Source: an uncultured Porphyromonadaceae bacterium (GTDB taxonomy: Bacteria; Bacteroidota; Bacteroidia; Bacteroidales; Muribaculaceae). Taken from it: a stretch of 64,000 nt of DNA. The translations under genes and the position numbers were made by a program. Below the pieces are notes generated by a model, which was not told the origin of the DNA, did no database searches, and saw only the letters and a program-made list of their open reading frames with translations. The stretch is taken from positions 1 to 64,000 of the forward strand of contig CAMHQD010000005.1 of NCBI GenBank assembly GCA_946187345.1, in the 5' to 3' direction. This document shows, piece after piece, positions 51,503 to 60,278 of the stretch (position 1 is the stretch's first letter; each line of letters opens with the position of its first letter).

Positions 51503-52297
51503 TTATTGAGCGAAATTTTGCCAAGTGGCGTACTCGATGCCCTCTACTGCCCGCAATTGGCTGATGTTGGTCATCATCGGCTGGCGGTCATGCTTGAGAT
51601 ATGAGGGGCTATCGTCAAGGAAGACACCGTCCTTATAGTGCGGGTGGCAGTAGATTTCCATGACGTCGTACTGTCTCATCTGCTCCAACTTGGTGATGAA
51701 GTAGTCAATGTTGGTGGCGGGAATATACTTCACGCGAGGGTTCCACGTGAGAGGACGGCAGATAATGCCACGCAGCGTTGTGCGATGGTGCAACGCGCAG
51801 AACCTGACAGTTTCTATATCGTAGTTTCGTGTGAAGAGGTTCAGCGCGATGCTCGCCGGCATGGTGAGATTATACCAGAGGTGGAAGTCTACGTGGCGAT
51901 AGTCGGCTTTGCCATCAGTGACCTCCTTGAACTTCTCATATTGTGCCACGAGTTCGCGATAAATCATTTTCCACTTCAAGATGCTGCCGGGGTTGTAGGG
52001 CAGTCCGCGGTTAACGAAAAGGCCATCGGCGTTGCAAAAGAAACGGTCGGTCTTCATCTCATCGGTCAGGGGAGCATCCTGTGAGCCTTCTTGCGGTTGA
52101 TTGGTCGACAGGTTGAAGTGAATGTGCAACTTGTCGGTATATCCGCCCTCGTTAGCCATGCGGACGGCATCATCGAGATAGCGACCGGTAACAATCAGTC
52201 CGGCAGCAGTGATCAACTCTTGTTGGAAAGAGTCGTGGATAGCCTGATTGCGACCCGGACTCTTGCCGAAGTCGTCGGCATTGAGTATCAACTTCAT
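51503..52297 (-). CDS. ChbG/HpnK (YdjC) family carbohydrate deacetylase
   Basis: 264 residues. Family hallmarks are LILNADDFGKSPGRN at the start with the metal-binding Asp pair, LHIHFNLSTNQP near residue 57, HVDFHLWYN near 135 and MEIYCHPHYKDG near 210. Such enzymes remove acetyl groups from acetylated oligosaccharides (chitooligosaccharides in E. coli ChbG) or from lipid-linked sugars (HpnK). Here the gene is next to the exopolysaccharide locus, but on the other strand and separated from it by the palindromic element. It could be a housekeeping enzyme or could modify the polymer. Confidence 0.85.
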   Translation of the reverse strand: MKLILNADDFGKSPGRNQAIHDSFQQELITAAGLIVTGRYLDDAVRMANEGGYTDKLHIHFNLSTNQPQEGSQDAPLTDEMKTDRFFCNADGLFVNRGLPYNPGSILKWKMIYRELVAQYEKFKEVTDGKADYRHVDFHLWYNLTMPASIALNLFTRNYDIETVRFCALHHRTTLRGIICRPLTWNPRVKYIPATNIDYFITKLEQMRQYDVMEIYCHPHYKDGVFLDDSPSYLKHDRQPMMTNISQLRAVEGIEYATWQNFAQ

Positions 52298-52357
52298 TGT
52301 GAAATAACTCGTTTAAAAATTTTATGCAAAATTAGTGAATAATCCGCTATTCTATCA

Positions 52358-52424
52358 CGAAATTTGCGAAAATTTCCGAAAATTAATCTCCCGTGAATTT
52401 TCGTGAATTTTCGTGAATATTTGC
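52358..52424. repeat. AT-rich imperfect palindrome, copy A
   Basis: The left arm with GAAATTTGCGAAAATTTCCG and the right arm with GTGAATTTTCGTGAATTTTC pair over roughly 20 bases around AATTAATCTCCC. A clearly related copy is at 55187-55251. It lies after the lysA stop codon. Confidence 0.65.
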
Positions 52425-52427
52425 GTA

Positions 52428-53564
52428 TTATATGAGTTGGTGGTGGGGGAGGGGGCGCATATTGTAGCGCGATGACATGCTCTCGCCGTAGGCTCCGGCG
52501 GAGCGGATGGCGATCAGGTCACCGCGGGTCGTTACGGGCAACTGCTCGTCGCGGCCAAACACGTCGCTTGATTCACACACCGGTCCCACGACATCGTAGT
52601 TCTGCCAACGCTCGGACTTGGAGGTTAAGTTTTGGATTTGGTGGTGAGACTGGTAGAGGGCCGGTCGGATAAGGTCCGTCATGCCGGCATCGAGAATGAC
52701 GAACTGCTTGTTGCCGTTGTCCTTGACGTATAGCACACGCGAGAGCAGTGTGCCGCACTGCGCCACAACCGAGCGCCCGAACTCGAAGTGTAATTGTTGT
52801 CCCTCGCGGAGTTTGAGGTTGGCTTTAAACACATCAAAGAAACTCTTGAAGTCGGCAATCGGGTGCTCATCGGGATTGTCATAGTCCACCCCGAGACCGC
52901 CGCCGGCATTAATCATCTCAAAGAAGATGCCCTTGGCATTAAAATGGTCTTGCAGTTCGTTGATGCGCCCACACAAGAGTTTATAGGGTCGCATGGTCAT
53001 GATTTGTGACCCAATGTGAAAATGAAGCCCTCGCAGGTGTATGCCAGGCAGGCGTAAAGCCATATCGACGATGTTGTCAAGCAAGTTGAGGTTGATGCCG
53101 AACTTGTTCTCGGCAACGCCGGTAGTGACGTAGCGGTGGGTGTGGGCATTGATGTTGGGATTGACGCGGATTGCGACGTTGGCGACTTTGCCGCAGGCGG
53201 TGGCGATGTCGCTGATGTTTTGCAATTCCGGGAACGATTCCACATTGAAGCAGAATATGTCGTGATCAAGCCCGGCCTTGATTTCCCAGTCGGTCTTGCC
53301 CACCCCCGAGAACGCGAGTTGAGACGGCTTGAAGCCGGCATCGAGTGCCGCCTGCAGTTCGTAGCCGTTCACCAAGTCGGCACCGAGGCCGGTCGCCGCT
53401 ATCGTGGTGAGAATTTCCGGCGCATAGTTGGCCTTGATAGCGTAGTGCACGGTGGCGGGGTAGCCTTGAATGTTGCGTTTAATCTCATCGATTGTGCCGC
53501 GCAACAACTCCATGTCGTAAACATAACATGGTGTTTCTTGAATTTTGGTTGTTGATGGTAACAT
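52428..53564 (-). CDS. lysA: Diaminopimelate decarboxylase
   Basis: Last step of lysine synthesis: meso-diaminopimelate is decarboxylated with PLP. 378 residues from the ATG at 53564 (MLPSTTKIQETPCYVYD); the frame further upstream consists of a spacer repeat. The PLP lysine is Lys44 in HYAIKANYAP, HFHIGSQI and NAGGGLGVDYD form the phosphate site, and CESSDVFGRDE supplies the Cys/Glu of the substrate pocket from the partner subunit. It is somewhat shorter than typical LysA proteins. It lies 101 bp after the flippase gene on the same strand and may be co-transcribed with it. Confidence 0.93.
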   Translation of the reverse strand: MLPSTTKIQETPCYVYDMELLRGTIDEIKRNIQGYPATVHYAIKANYAPEILTTIAATGLGADLVNGYELQAALDAGFKPSQLAFSGVGKTDWEIKAGLDHDIFCFNVESFPELQNISDIATACGKVANVAIRVNPNINAHTHRYVTTGVAENKFGINLNLLDNIVDMALRLPGIHLRGLHFHIGSQIMTMRPYKLLCGRINELQDHFNAKGIFFEMINAGGGLGVDYDNPDEHPIADFKSFFDVFKANLKLREGQQLHFEFGRSVVAQCGTLLSRVLYVKDNGNKQFVILDAGMTDLIRPALYQSHHQIQNLTSKSERWQNYDVVGPVCESSDVFGRDEQLPVTTRGDLIAIRSAGAYGESMSSRYNMRPLPHHQLI

Positions 53565-53580
53565 TCTGTTATATAAAAGG

Positions 53581-53650
53581 TTGACAGTTGACCGTTGACA
53601 GTTGACCGTATGCGTCAGTTTCGGTAAACGGTCAACGGTCAACAGTAAAC
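53581..53650. repeat. Spacer repeat before lysA (TTGACAGTTGACCG twice, plus inverted copies)
   Basis: The 14-mer TTGACAGTTGACCG is present twice in tandem (53581-53594 and 53595-53608). After TATGCGTCAGTTTCGGT the inverted words GGTCAAC-GGTCAAC-AGT follow. The whole can fold into a hairpin just upstream of the lysA start. Confidence 0.75.
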
Positions 53651-53665
53651 TTTTAATGTTTTATA

Positions 53666-55117
53666 TTAATTCGATTTCTTGCGGTGGAGTTTTGAGAGGA
53701 ACATTGTGGAGAAAAATTCTTTGGCTTGCCGTGGCAACGAGAGGACTGATATGGCTAACGCAACGATGGCACACGCGATATTAATCCAAACGTTGCCAAC
53801 CCAATAGAATGGCATCGCGCAGGCCAATAGCAACGCGATTGGCACAATGATGCGTGGCGTGACACTGATGGTGAAGTAACGTCGCGTGTCGTAGTAACGG
53901 TAGGCGAAATAGAAGAAATAGGTGATGATAATCGACAGGATTACGCCATTGACGCCTAAAGGCTTGATTAGGATAAAGTTCAAGGCGAGCACGGCAATCG
54001 CGTTGACAAACACCGCCGGCACCGAGCGCTTGGTCTCCTTGGCGCATTGATAGGCGATGTCAAAGAAGCCGCTCATGCCACCGAGGATGGTGCTCACCGT
54101 GAGCAGATAGACAAAGGAGATGGCGCCTTGATAGTTTGGACCGATGAGCCACGGGAAAATCAGTTTCACGACAAAGATGAACGCGATGGCCGAGATGACG
54201 TAGAAAAAAATGAAGTTATTGAAGATTGAGGAGAAGTAACTGTCGCGGTCAGGGCTGTGATACTGCTTGAAAGCGTGTTCCTGCCATGCCTGCTGGAAGA
54301 TTGTGCCCAGGATGTGCAGCATCGTTGTCATGCGCGCCGCCACGGCATAGAGACCATTGGCCTCAAGGCCTATAAACTCTTTAATGAAGAAGCGGTTGCT
54401 GCTGCCAATCAGCCACCAGCACACGGCAGTGGGAATCATTGGCAGCGAGAACTTGAGCAACTCCTTGCCCAAAGCGCCATCGGCATAGCGCAGGTTTAGA
54501 TACTTGCGGAACAGTCCCGTGCGAACCTCGCCCACCGCGAGGCCAAACACTTTTGAGAGGATATTTGACAGGAAGATGCCGTCAATTCCCATTTTCATCA
54601 CAACGACAAACGTCACGGCAAGAATCGGCGTAATCAATGATGTGGTTAACGTCGTGGCGACAAAGGCACGGTTGTCGTTGGTCGCCCTGATCATCTGTAT
54701 CATCACCTCAAACACCGACATCGTCACCAGTAGTGCCACCGTGTACCACAAGCAGCGCACCGGATAAAAGAGTGCCATGCCCGTGGCAATGAGTATCGCC
54801 AGCATGATATTGCCTAACAATGTCTTGTAGACAAACGAGATGAGACCTTTGCGATAGGCCTCATCCTTGTTGTTGACAAGAAATCGGTAGGAGCCGTCGC
54901 GCATCTGTAGCGTCATAATTGGCATCAGCAAGAAGCAGGCTGCCAAACACATGTCGAAGTAGCCATAGTCGCCCGGATCGTCAACAAAGTAGGTGTAAAG
55001 CGGCACGAGCATGAACGTGATGAGTTTCATGCCGATGTTGCCAAGAGCATATATGCCGAAGTCCTTGATAAACCGCGAGCCGCGGTTAGCTGGCTGTTTT
55101 GGGGCGTTGTCTTGCAT
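53666..55117 (-). CDS. Wzx-type polysaccharide flippase
   Basis: 483 residues, about 14 hydrophobic helices, MOP/MVF superfamily. The N-terminal FGIYALGNIGMKLITFMLVPLY helix (shown as FGIYALGNIGMKLITF) and the following YGYFDMCLA are typical for Bacteroidetes O-antigen and capsule flippases. The middle contains LLKFSLPMIPTAVCWWL and SSNRFFIKEF. It turns lipid-linked repeat units to the periplasmic side. It is the only flippase candidate here, so it probably serves the exopolysaccharide locus although it is on the opposite strand. Confidence 0.9.
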   Translation of the reverse strand: MQDNAPKQPANRGSRFIKDFGIYALGNIGMKLITFMLVPLYTYFVDDPGDYGYFDMCLAACFLLMPIMTLQMRDGSYRFLVNNKDEAYRKGLISFVYKTLLGNIMLAILIATGMALFYPVRCLWYTVALLVTMSVFEVMIQMIRATNDNRAFVATTLTTSLITPILAVTFVVVMKMGIDGIFLSNILSKVFGLAVGEVRTGLFRKYLNLRYADGALGKELLKFSLPMIPTAVCWWLIGSSNRFFIKEFIGLEANGLYAVAARMTTMLHILGTIFQQAWQEHAFKQYHSPDRDSYFSSIFNNFIFFYVISAIAFIFVVKLIFPWLIGPNYQGAISFVYLLTVSTILGGMSGFFDIAYQCAKETKRSVPAVFVNAIAVLALNFILIKPLGVNGVILSIIITYFFYFAYRYYDTRRYFTISVTPRIIVPIALLLACAMPFYWVGNVWINIACAIVALAISVLSLPRQAKEFFSTMFLSKLHRKKSN

Positions 55118-55158
55118 TATTCAAGTGTCTGTTACGTGTCAGAATTTAATTTGAAATG

Positions 55159-55166
55159 CAAAGGTA
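55159..55166 (-). promoter_or_regulatory. -7 element of the flippase gene
   Basis: The minus strand reads TACCTTTG, the consensus. Transcription would start near 55152, leaving a 35-nt leader. The -33 region is occupied by the AT-rich palindrome (copy B) and has no clear TTTG. Confidence 0.6.
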
Positions 55167-55186
55167 CAAAATATTGAATTTATGCT

Positions 55187-55251
55187 CACGAAAATTCCCG
55201 AAAATTTTCGAAAATAAATCTCCCGTGATTTTTCGTAAACTTTCGTAAATG
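55187..55251. repeat. AT-rich imperfect palindrome, copy B
   Basis: It is related to 52358-52424 by the shared order CGAAAATTTTCGAAAAT, AAATCTCCCGTGA, then TTTTCGTAAA. It lies between the divergent flippase and acyltransferase genes. Further TTTACGAAAATTTACGA words continue to about 55330. Confidence 0.65.
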
Positions 55252-55340
55252 TCTTATTTGCATGTGGTTATCGTTAAAAGTTGTTTACGAAAATTTACGA
55301 GATAAAATTTTCGTGAGGAATTCGTGAGGTGTTGTTGCGG

Positions 55341-55372
55341 TTTGTGCAATTCAGATATATGTTGTAACTTTG
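55341..55372 (+). promoter_or_regulatory. -33/-7 promoter of the first acyltransferase gene
   Basis: TTTG (55341-55344) and TAACTTTG (55365-55372) are exactly 20 bp apart. The start would be near 55378, 21 nt before the ATG at 55399, which rules out the longer reading frame from 55324. Confidence 0.8.
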
Positions 55373-55398
55373 TCGTCGATTTGTTAACTTTATTTATT

Positions 55399-56451
55399 AT
55401 GACACTACAATCATTCAGTAAATACAAGACGCAGTTGATGGGCATGGCAATCCTGTGGGTGATGATGTATCATTGCTGCAAAGCAACGTGCTTCAAATTG
55501 CCGGTGCTGAACATAGCCAGATTCGGTTTCACAGGTGTGGACATCTTTTTCGTGTTGTCGGGAATGGGGTTGAGTTACGCGTGGTTCAAGGCTCCGGAAT
55601 TGATGCGCTTCCTCAAACGTCGCTTCGCCCGCATCATGCCCACCTATTGGATTGTGCTGGTGCTCTTCCACATGGTAGCGTTCGCCGCCGATTATGTTTG
55701 CTCCAATACCGGACGAACACACATCATCGAGGCTGCGGGCGTCTATCTGGCCTATCCGCACACCCTTTTGCAATATCTGTCTTATTATTTGGGAGGCTTC
55801 GGTTTCTTCTTTACGCCTGACCGGTCTTACTGGTTTGAGTGGTATGTGCCTACTCAGTTGCTTTTCTATCTGCTCTTCCCGTTGATTGCCTTTTACGCGA
55901 CGAGTTTGCGCAAGTCATTGGTCGCGCTCGCTGTGGCGATTGTTGTGAATATGGGTTTCGCCTATTGGTATCATGCGGCCGGTGATGAGGGCCTGCGTTA
56001 TTTGTGCTTCTCGCGTCTGCCGATATTCACACTGGGTGTTGTGCTCTATCACGCCATCCGGAATGAGAAAAAATGGTATACCATAGCGCTTGTCGTCGTC
56101 AGTGTCGTCACGATGATTGCCTGTGTTGCATTTAAGTTGCCGGCTTCAAAAGAAGGCTTTGGGGCGTTTATGAATCTCGTTTGCGGTTATCGGTTTTTCA
56201 TCATTCCCGGTCTATGCCTTATGCTTGTGCCTTTGTTTAAGTTCAAGGTGATTGACGCTTGTCTCACTTTCTTGGGCACAATCAGTCTTGAGTTATATCT
56301 GGTGCATATCAAGTTGGTGTTCCTGTTGCGTTTCGCTCTGCCGCGGTGGGATGCCGTTGGCGTGCTCATTTTGTTTGTTGTCTCAATCCCAGCCGCATGG
56401 CTATTGCACCTGCTCGCCGCAAAGTTGACCAAAGCCTTAAAATTGACTTGA
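55399..56451 (+). CDS. Acyltransferase family 3 membrane protein
   Basis: 350 residues from the ATG at 55399, about 10 membrane helices. The first helix with MMYHCCKA carries the histidine expected for acyltransferase_3 proteins, and FTGVDIFFVLSGMGLSYAW with RFLKRRFARIMPTYW completes the family pattern. Such proteins O-acetylate surface polysaccharides, or move succinyl groups, from the cytoplasmic to the outer side. The gene has its own promoter and ends before a perfect 24-bp hairpin. It probably decorates the polymer of the neighbouring locus. Confidence 0.87.
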   Translation: MTLQSFSKYKTQLMGMAILWVMMYHCCKATCFKLPVLNIARFGFTGVDIFFVLSGMGLSYAWFKAPELMRFLKRRFARIMPTYWIVLVLFHMVAFAADYVCSNTGRTHIIEAAGVYLAYPHTLLQYLSYYLGGFGFFFTPDRSYWFEWYVPTQLLFYLLFPLIAFYATSLRKSLVALAVAIVVNMGFAYWYHAAGDEGLRYLCFSRLPIFTLGVVLYHAIRNEKKWYTIALVVVSVVTMIACVAFKLPASKEGFGAFMNLVCGYRFFIIPGLCLMLVPLFKFKVIDACLTFLGTISLELYLVHIKLVFLLRFALPRWDAVGVLILFVVSIPAAWLLHLLAAKLTKALKLT

Positions 56452-56479
56452 CTATCTTCACTAAATCTCAGATAAGTCA

Positions 56480-56529
56480 AAAGAATAATCTCACGTAGAA
56501 TCCACGGATTCTACGTGAGATTATTCTTT
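56480..56529. terminator. Perfect 24-bp hairpin between two convergent acyltransferase genes
   Basis: The arms 56480-56503 and 56506-56529 are exact reverse complements with only AC between them, so nearly the whole 50-bp stretch is a palindrome. It lies 29 bp after one stop codon and 34 bp before the other and ends in TTCTTT on the plus strand. Confidence 0.75.
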
Positions 56530-56562
56530 CAGGATAAATATCGAGTTGATGGATTATTGTTT

Positions 56563-57540
56563 TCACACTTTCCAACCCGGACCGAAAAACTCTTCTTGAG
56601 CCGTCAATCGCGGCAAATATTTCTTGAGGAGATATATTACCGGGTATTCTAAGGCAAGAGTTCCGATAATTGTGGCAAAATATGCTAGCAATGGTTTGAG
56701 AAACGGTTTGATAACGGCGTTTAGAGGACCAATCAGGTAGTAGTGCGTACCGAGAACAATCAGGGAGTTCTTGCCCATAAACGAGACAAGAGGAATGTCT
56801 TTCTTTACTAAACGATGCCCGACCCACATCATTGGAATCGCCAGTAACAACGGAATTACAAAGAAATTGAATATTGAGGGATATGCTCGTTTATACATAT
56901 TCAGTCCGCAGTCTGCAAAGAATACTATACCTAAAGCGATAGCCAAGCACAGAAGACTGTATATTAATTTTGGTGATTTGTCGAGTAACGAACAGTTCTT
57001 CAATAGGCAGCCCACAGCAAAGAACGGGAGAGCGACCATTGTGATGTCAATCAGTAAGAATAACCGGGTATTCGTTGAGGCAAGGTAATAGCCTGCCACA
57101 CCGATTGCCAATGCCGGAGCGATGGCCCATGGTGGTGATAAAAGCTTACGTAGGAAGTAGTACAGGAGATTGACCTCAAACAATACCAAGAGAAACCACA
57201 TGGGGGTGTTGAGGTCAAATATGTTGGTCGGGAGTTTGTGAATTACGGCGGCTATGTTAAATCGGCTGAAAACCAATTCGCGCGCCACGAAATAAACAAA
57301 ACCGATGAAAAGGAAGAATATCATCGGCACGATGAGTGTATTGACTTTTCGGCGCAGGAATTCGAGAAAATTGTCTTGCGGCTTGAAGAAACACCCCGAT
57401 ATCAGGAAAAAGACAGGGAGACTGAGCAGCAGTTTATAGGAATGTTCGCCCCAAGCTAGAGGTTTGGTGTGGAACGCGACAATCAAGATGATGCACAGAC
57501 CCTTAATGAAGTCAATGTAGGCGATGCGTTGTTTTGTCAT
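56563..57540 (-). CDS. Acyltransferase family 3 membrane protein, second
   Basis: 325 residues, about 10 helices. It starts with RIAYIDFIKGLCIILIV followed by AFHTKP with the active-site histidine. SLPVFFLISGCFF and FLRRKVNTLIVPMIFF are the standard family lines. It belongs to a different subgroup from the convergent gene at 55399: the start pattern is that of proteins that acetylate secreted or membrane glycans. It probably serves envelope polysaccharide decoration. Confidence 0.87.
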   Translation of the reverse strand: MTKQRIAYIDFIKGLCIILIVAFHTKPLAWGEHSYKLLLSLPVFFLISGCFFKPQDNFLEFLRRKVNTLIVPMIFFLFIGFVYFVARELVFSRFNIAAVIHKLPTNIFDLNTPMWFLLVLFEVNLLYYFLRKLLSPPWAIAPALAIGVAGYYLASTNTRLFLLIDITMVALPFFAVGCLLKNCSLLDKSPKLIYSLLCLAIALGIVFFADCGLNMYKRAYPSIFNFFVIPLLLAIPMMWVGHRLVKKDIPLVSFMGKNSLIVLGTHYYLIGPLNAVIKPFLKPLLAYFATIIGTLALEYPVIYLLKKYLPRLTAQEEFFGPGWKV

Positions 57541-57559
57541 AATTGTCTCATTTTTTTTG

Positions 57560-57567
57560 CAAAGGTA
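57560..57567 (-). promoter_or_regulatory. -7 element of the second acyltransferase gene
   Basis: The minus strand reads TACCTTTG. The transcript would start near 57553, only 13 nt before the ATG. A -33 element is not evident. Confidence 0.55.
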
Positions 57568-57597
57568 ATAATTCTAATTCATTTTGTAAAATTTTTG

Positions 57598-58515
57598 CTA
57601 ACAGAACAGGCGCTTGATATAGAGGGCGAGGACGGTGGGGGCACAGAGGCCGGTGTCGGCTCGCAGGTAGCGCCATAGGGTTGTGGGTGAGGGCGTGAGG
57701 CCATGGTAGAGGTCGCCTCGCTTGCGGCGGGCGATATACTTGTTAAGGTCTTGATTGATGTCGGTGGTGTGGCGTGTGCCGGAGGGTAGCGTTGGCAGCC
57801 ATTGTCGTACCCACTGTGCTACCATGTCCCAAGCCTCAAGTTTGCCGAGCGTCTGCTCCGGCGAGTAGGCGCGAGTGAGGGCTTGTTCGTGTCGGCGGAA
57901 GCCGTATCCGGCTATGTTGCAGTTTGCCACGCCGGTGTTTGTCGCCGTCATTGCTGCAGTCACGTCGTCGCTGGCCCAGCCGTAGGGGAAGTCGGCGAAG
58001 CCGCCGTGAGCCATTAGAGTCGAGCGCCGCAGCAGCCAGTCGCCCATCGCTTGTCTGCGTCCTTGCCACTTGCGCCATAGCACCTCGCCGGCGTCCTCCG
58101 TCTCGGGGCGCTCACCGCCATCCTCAATCACCGCGCCAGTGGCGTCAATAACAACGATGCGTGTGTGGTAGGCATCACGACCGGGGTGCGTCGCTATGAG
58201 CGAGTCATAGCGACTTAAGCTGCCTGGTAGCAGCACATCGTCGTCGCCCATGCAGATGACAAACTCGCCGGAGGCGTGGCGAAGACACTCGTTCCAATTG
58301 CCAACCACGCTTGCCGCGCCATAGCCGACAGCGTTGCGACGGTAACTCACTCGCGGGTCGCTCAGGTAGGGAAGCACGATTGAGCGCAAATCATCTGGCG
58401 ATGCGTCGTCGACCACCACCAATTCCCAGTCGTCGCAGTCCTGGGTAACCACACTGCGCAGACATTCGTCAAGAAATGCCGCTTTGAACGCCGGCACAAG
58501 TATCGAGTATCTCAT
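57598..58515 (-). CDS. Family 2 glycosyltransferase
   Basis: 305 residues, GT-A fold. YSILVPAFKAAFLDECL at the start, ELVVVDDASPDD for the nucleotide, and CMGDDDVLLPGSL near residue 92 as the metal-binding DXD. The C-terminal part is rich in Trp and Arg and has no membrane helix. It lies upstream of the acyltransferase gene on the same strand, with 57 bp between them, but that gene has its own -7 element. The donor sugar is unknown. It belongs to the outer part of the polysaccharide region. Confidence 0.87.
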   Translation of the reverse strand: MRYSILVPAFKAAFLDECLRSVVTQDCDDWELVVVDDASPDDLRSIVLPYLSDPRVSYRRNAVGYGAASVVGNWNECLRHASGEFVICMGDDDVLLPGSLSRYDSLIATHPGRDAYHTRIVVIDATGAVIEDGGERPETEDAGEVLWRKWQGRRQAMGDWLLRRSTLMAHGGFADFPYGWASDDVTAAMTATNTGVANCNIAGYGFRRHEQALTRAYSPEQTLGKLEAWDMVAQWVRQWLPTLPSGTRHTTDINQDLNKYIARRKRGDLYHGLTPSPTTLWRYLRADTGLCAPTVLALYIKRLFC

Positions 58516-58655
58516 TTAACGCATTATCATTGGGAAAAAGACAATTTACTACAATTAATAACAGTTGTTTCAGTTGTGCCTCAACTATTTTGCTCTGTTT
58601 ACAGTAGACACAATTATTTTGTTTTTAATTGTACTTGATTGTATTATTCAGAGTG

Positions 58656-58685
58656 CAAAATTAGTTAAATTGTGGTAATCGGCAA
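58656..58685 (-). promoter_or_regulatory. -33/-7 promoter of the GT2 gene
   Basis: Minus-strand TTG (58683-58685) and TAATTTTG (58656-58663) are 19 bp apart. The leader would be about 134 nt. Apart from this and the divergent promoter I see nothing specific in 58516-58753. Confidence 0.6.
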
Positions 58686-58707
58686 GTGGCGGTTGAATAA
58701 AATGTTG

Positions 58708-58715
58708 TAACTTTG
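58708..58715 (+). promoter_or_regulatory. -7 element of the metallophosphoesterase operon
   Basis: TAACTTTG matches the consensus and lies 39 bp before the start codon. No TTG is found at the usual distance upstream. Confidence 0.55.
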
Positions 58716-58753
58716 CGTCGTGGTAGCAAATCGCTGCCGTTGCCATTCTATCA

Positions 58754-59842
58754 ATGAGACTTTTTTTTATCATATTCGCCACTCTGCCATTGTTGGCCCA
58801 CGCTTACGTGTCGTGGCATATCTACCAACTGATGCCGTTGCCCACGTGGGCTAAAATTTTGGTGGTCACGCTGCTCGCTTGCTGCTTTGTGAGTTTCTTC
58901 TCAATATTCTTTCTTGGACAGGATTCTCCATTGTGGCTCAATACGTTGCTCTATGATGCCGGAACATCGTGGCTTATCGTGTTGCTCTATGCGACATTGT
59001 TGTTTATAACGCTTGACGTGTGCCGGGCCATTGGATTGGTGCAGCCGTCTGTATTGCGGCAAAGCCTTGTCGGCACGCTTGCCGTGGTCGGCCTGTTGTC
59101 GGCATTGATGTGTTATGGCGGTTGGCGTTATCACAATAAGGCGCGTGTGACGTTGGAGTTGAGCGCTCCGGCCGGTAAAGCGTTGTCAAAGCCGGTCACG
59201 GCGGTGATGATGAGTGACTTGCATTTGGGGTATCACAACCGTCGCGCTGAACTTGGCCGGTGGGTTGATATGGTCAATGCCGAGCGGCCTGACGTGGTGC
59301 TTATCGCCGGCGACATCATTGACAGCAGTGTGCGGCCGTTGCTTGAGGAGGATATGGCTGCCGAGTTGCGCAGGGTCAACGCTCCGATAATCGCTTGTCT
59401 CGGCAATCATGAGTATTTCGCAACAACGCCGGCTGCCCGGCGGTTCATGAATGATGCCGGCATCACACTGCTTGTTGACAGTTGCCTGACAATGGGAGAC
59501 ATCACAATTATCGGTCGTGATGACCGCACAAATCGCGGGCGCGTCCCGTTGCGGCGGCTTGTCGCTAACGCCGATACCAGCCGGTACACCATTGTGCTTG
59601 ATCATCAGCCTCATGATTTGAGTGAGGCGGAGAATTGTCACGTGGACCTGCAGTTGAGCGGTCACACCCATCGTGGACAAGTGTGGCCTATAAGTTGGAT
59701 TACTGATGCCATGTTTGAGGTCTCACATGGATATAAACGTAAAGGTGATACCGATATTTACGTCAGCAGTGGCATGGGAATCTGGGGAGGTAAGATCCGC
59801 ATCGGCACAGTGTCGGAATATGTTGTTATAAAAATAAAGTAG
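58754..59842 (+). CDS. Membrane-bound calcineurin-like metallophosphoesterase
   Basis: 362 residues. Three to four N-terminal membrane helices (about 1-125) precede a phosphoesterase domain with all five metal-binding blocks: MMSDLHLGYH, IAGDIIDSS, CLGNHEYF, VLDHQPHD and LSGHTHRGQVWP. This arrangement is that of the YaeI/YkuE-type membrane phosphodiesterases, some of which act on lipid intermediates. The exact substrate is not known. Genes for a thioesterase and DprA follow closely (7 bp, then an overlap), so the three are probably one operon. Confidence 0.88.
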   Translation: MRLFFIIFATLPLLAHAYVSWHIYQLMPLPTWAKILVVTLLACCFVSFFSIFFLGQDSPLWLNTLLYDAGTSWLIVLLYATLLFITLDVCRAIGLVQPSVLRQSLVGTLAVVGLLSALMCYGGWRYHNKARVTLELSAPAGKALSKPVTAVMMSDLHLGYHNRRAELGRWVDMVNAERPDVVLIAGDIIDSSVRPLLEEDMAAELRRVNAPIIACLGNHEYFATTPAARRFMNDAGITLLVDSCLTMGDITIIGRDDRTNRGRVPLRRLVANADTSRYTIVLDHQPHDLSEAENCHVDLQLSGHTHRGQVWPISWITDAMFEVSHGYKRKGDTDIYVSSGMGIWGGKIRIGTVSEYVVIKIK

Positions 59843-59849
59843 CGAAGAA

Positions 59850-60278
59850 ATGATAGAAGGCCAAAAGCATACGTGTGAGTTTGAGGTGCGTGACTATGAG
59901 ATTGACAGCGAGGGAATTGTCAATAACGCAATCTATCTGCATTACATGGAGCATGCTCGCCATAACTTCTGCCGCGAGGCCGGCATGAGTTATGAGCGAA
60001 TGCGTGAGTTGGGCATGATGCCTGTTGTGGCGCGCATTGAGGTGAATTACCGCACTCCGTTGCGCAGTAATGACCATGTGAAGTGTGAACTGTGGGTCGA
60101 GCGTCGTGGTCCGCGATTCATTTTTCATCAGACGATTATCAACGCGACGACCGGAACTGTGGCCACCCAAGCGGTTGTTACAATAGCGTGTGTCATTAAC
60201 GGCCGTCTCTCGCGCGGCGATGAACTCGCTGAAGCATTTGCCCCTTATTTGTGTTCAATCCAACCAGGTGAAAAATGA
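59850..60278 (+). CDS. Acyl-CoA thioesterase, 4HBT (YbgC-like) hotdog protein
   Basis: 142 residues, one hotdog domain. FEVRDYEIDSEGIVNNAIY is the family start; it has D-S-E-G-I-V-N where the catalytic Asp of 4HBT enzymes is normally D-x-x-G-x-V-N, so the catalytic Asp or Glu region is kept. HYMEHARHNF forms the central helix, and RIEVNYRTPL follows. It hydrolyses acyl-CoA thioesters in the cytoplasm; the chain length is unknown. Its stop overlaps the dprA start by four bases. Confidence 0.87.
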   Translation: MIEGQKHTCEFEVRDYEIDSEGIVNNAIYLHYMEHARHNFCREAGMSYERMRELGMMPVVARIEVNYRTPLRSNDHVKCELWVERRGPRFIFHQTIINATTGTVATQAVVTIACVINGRLSRGDELAEAFAPYLCSIQPGEK

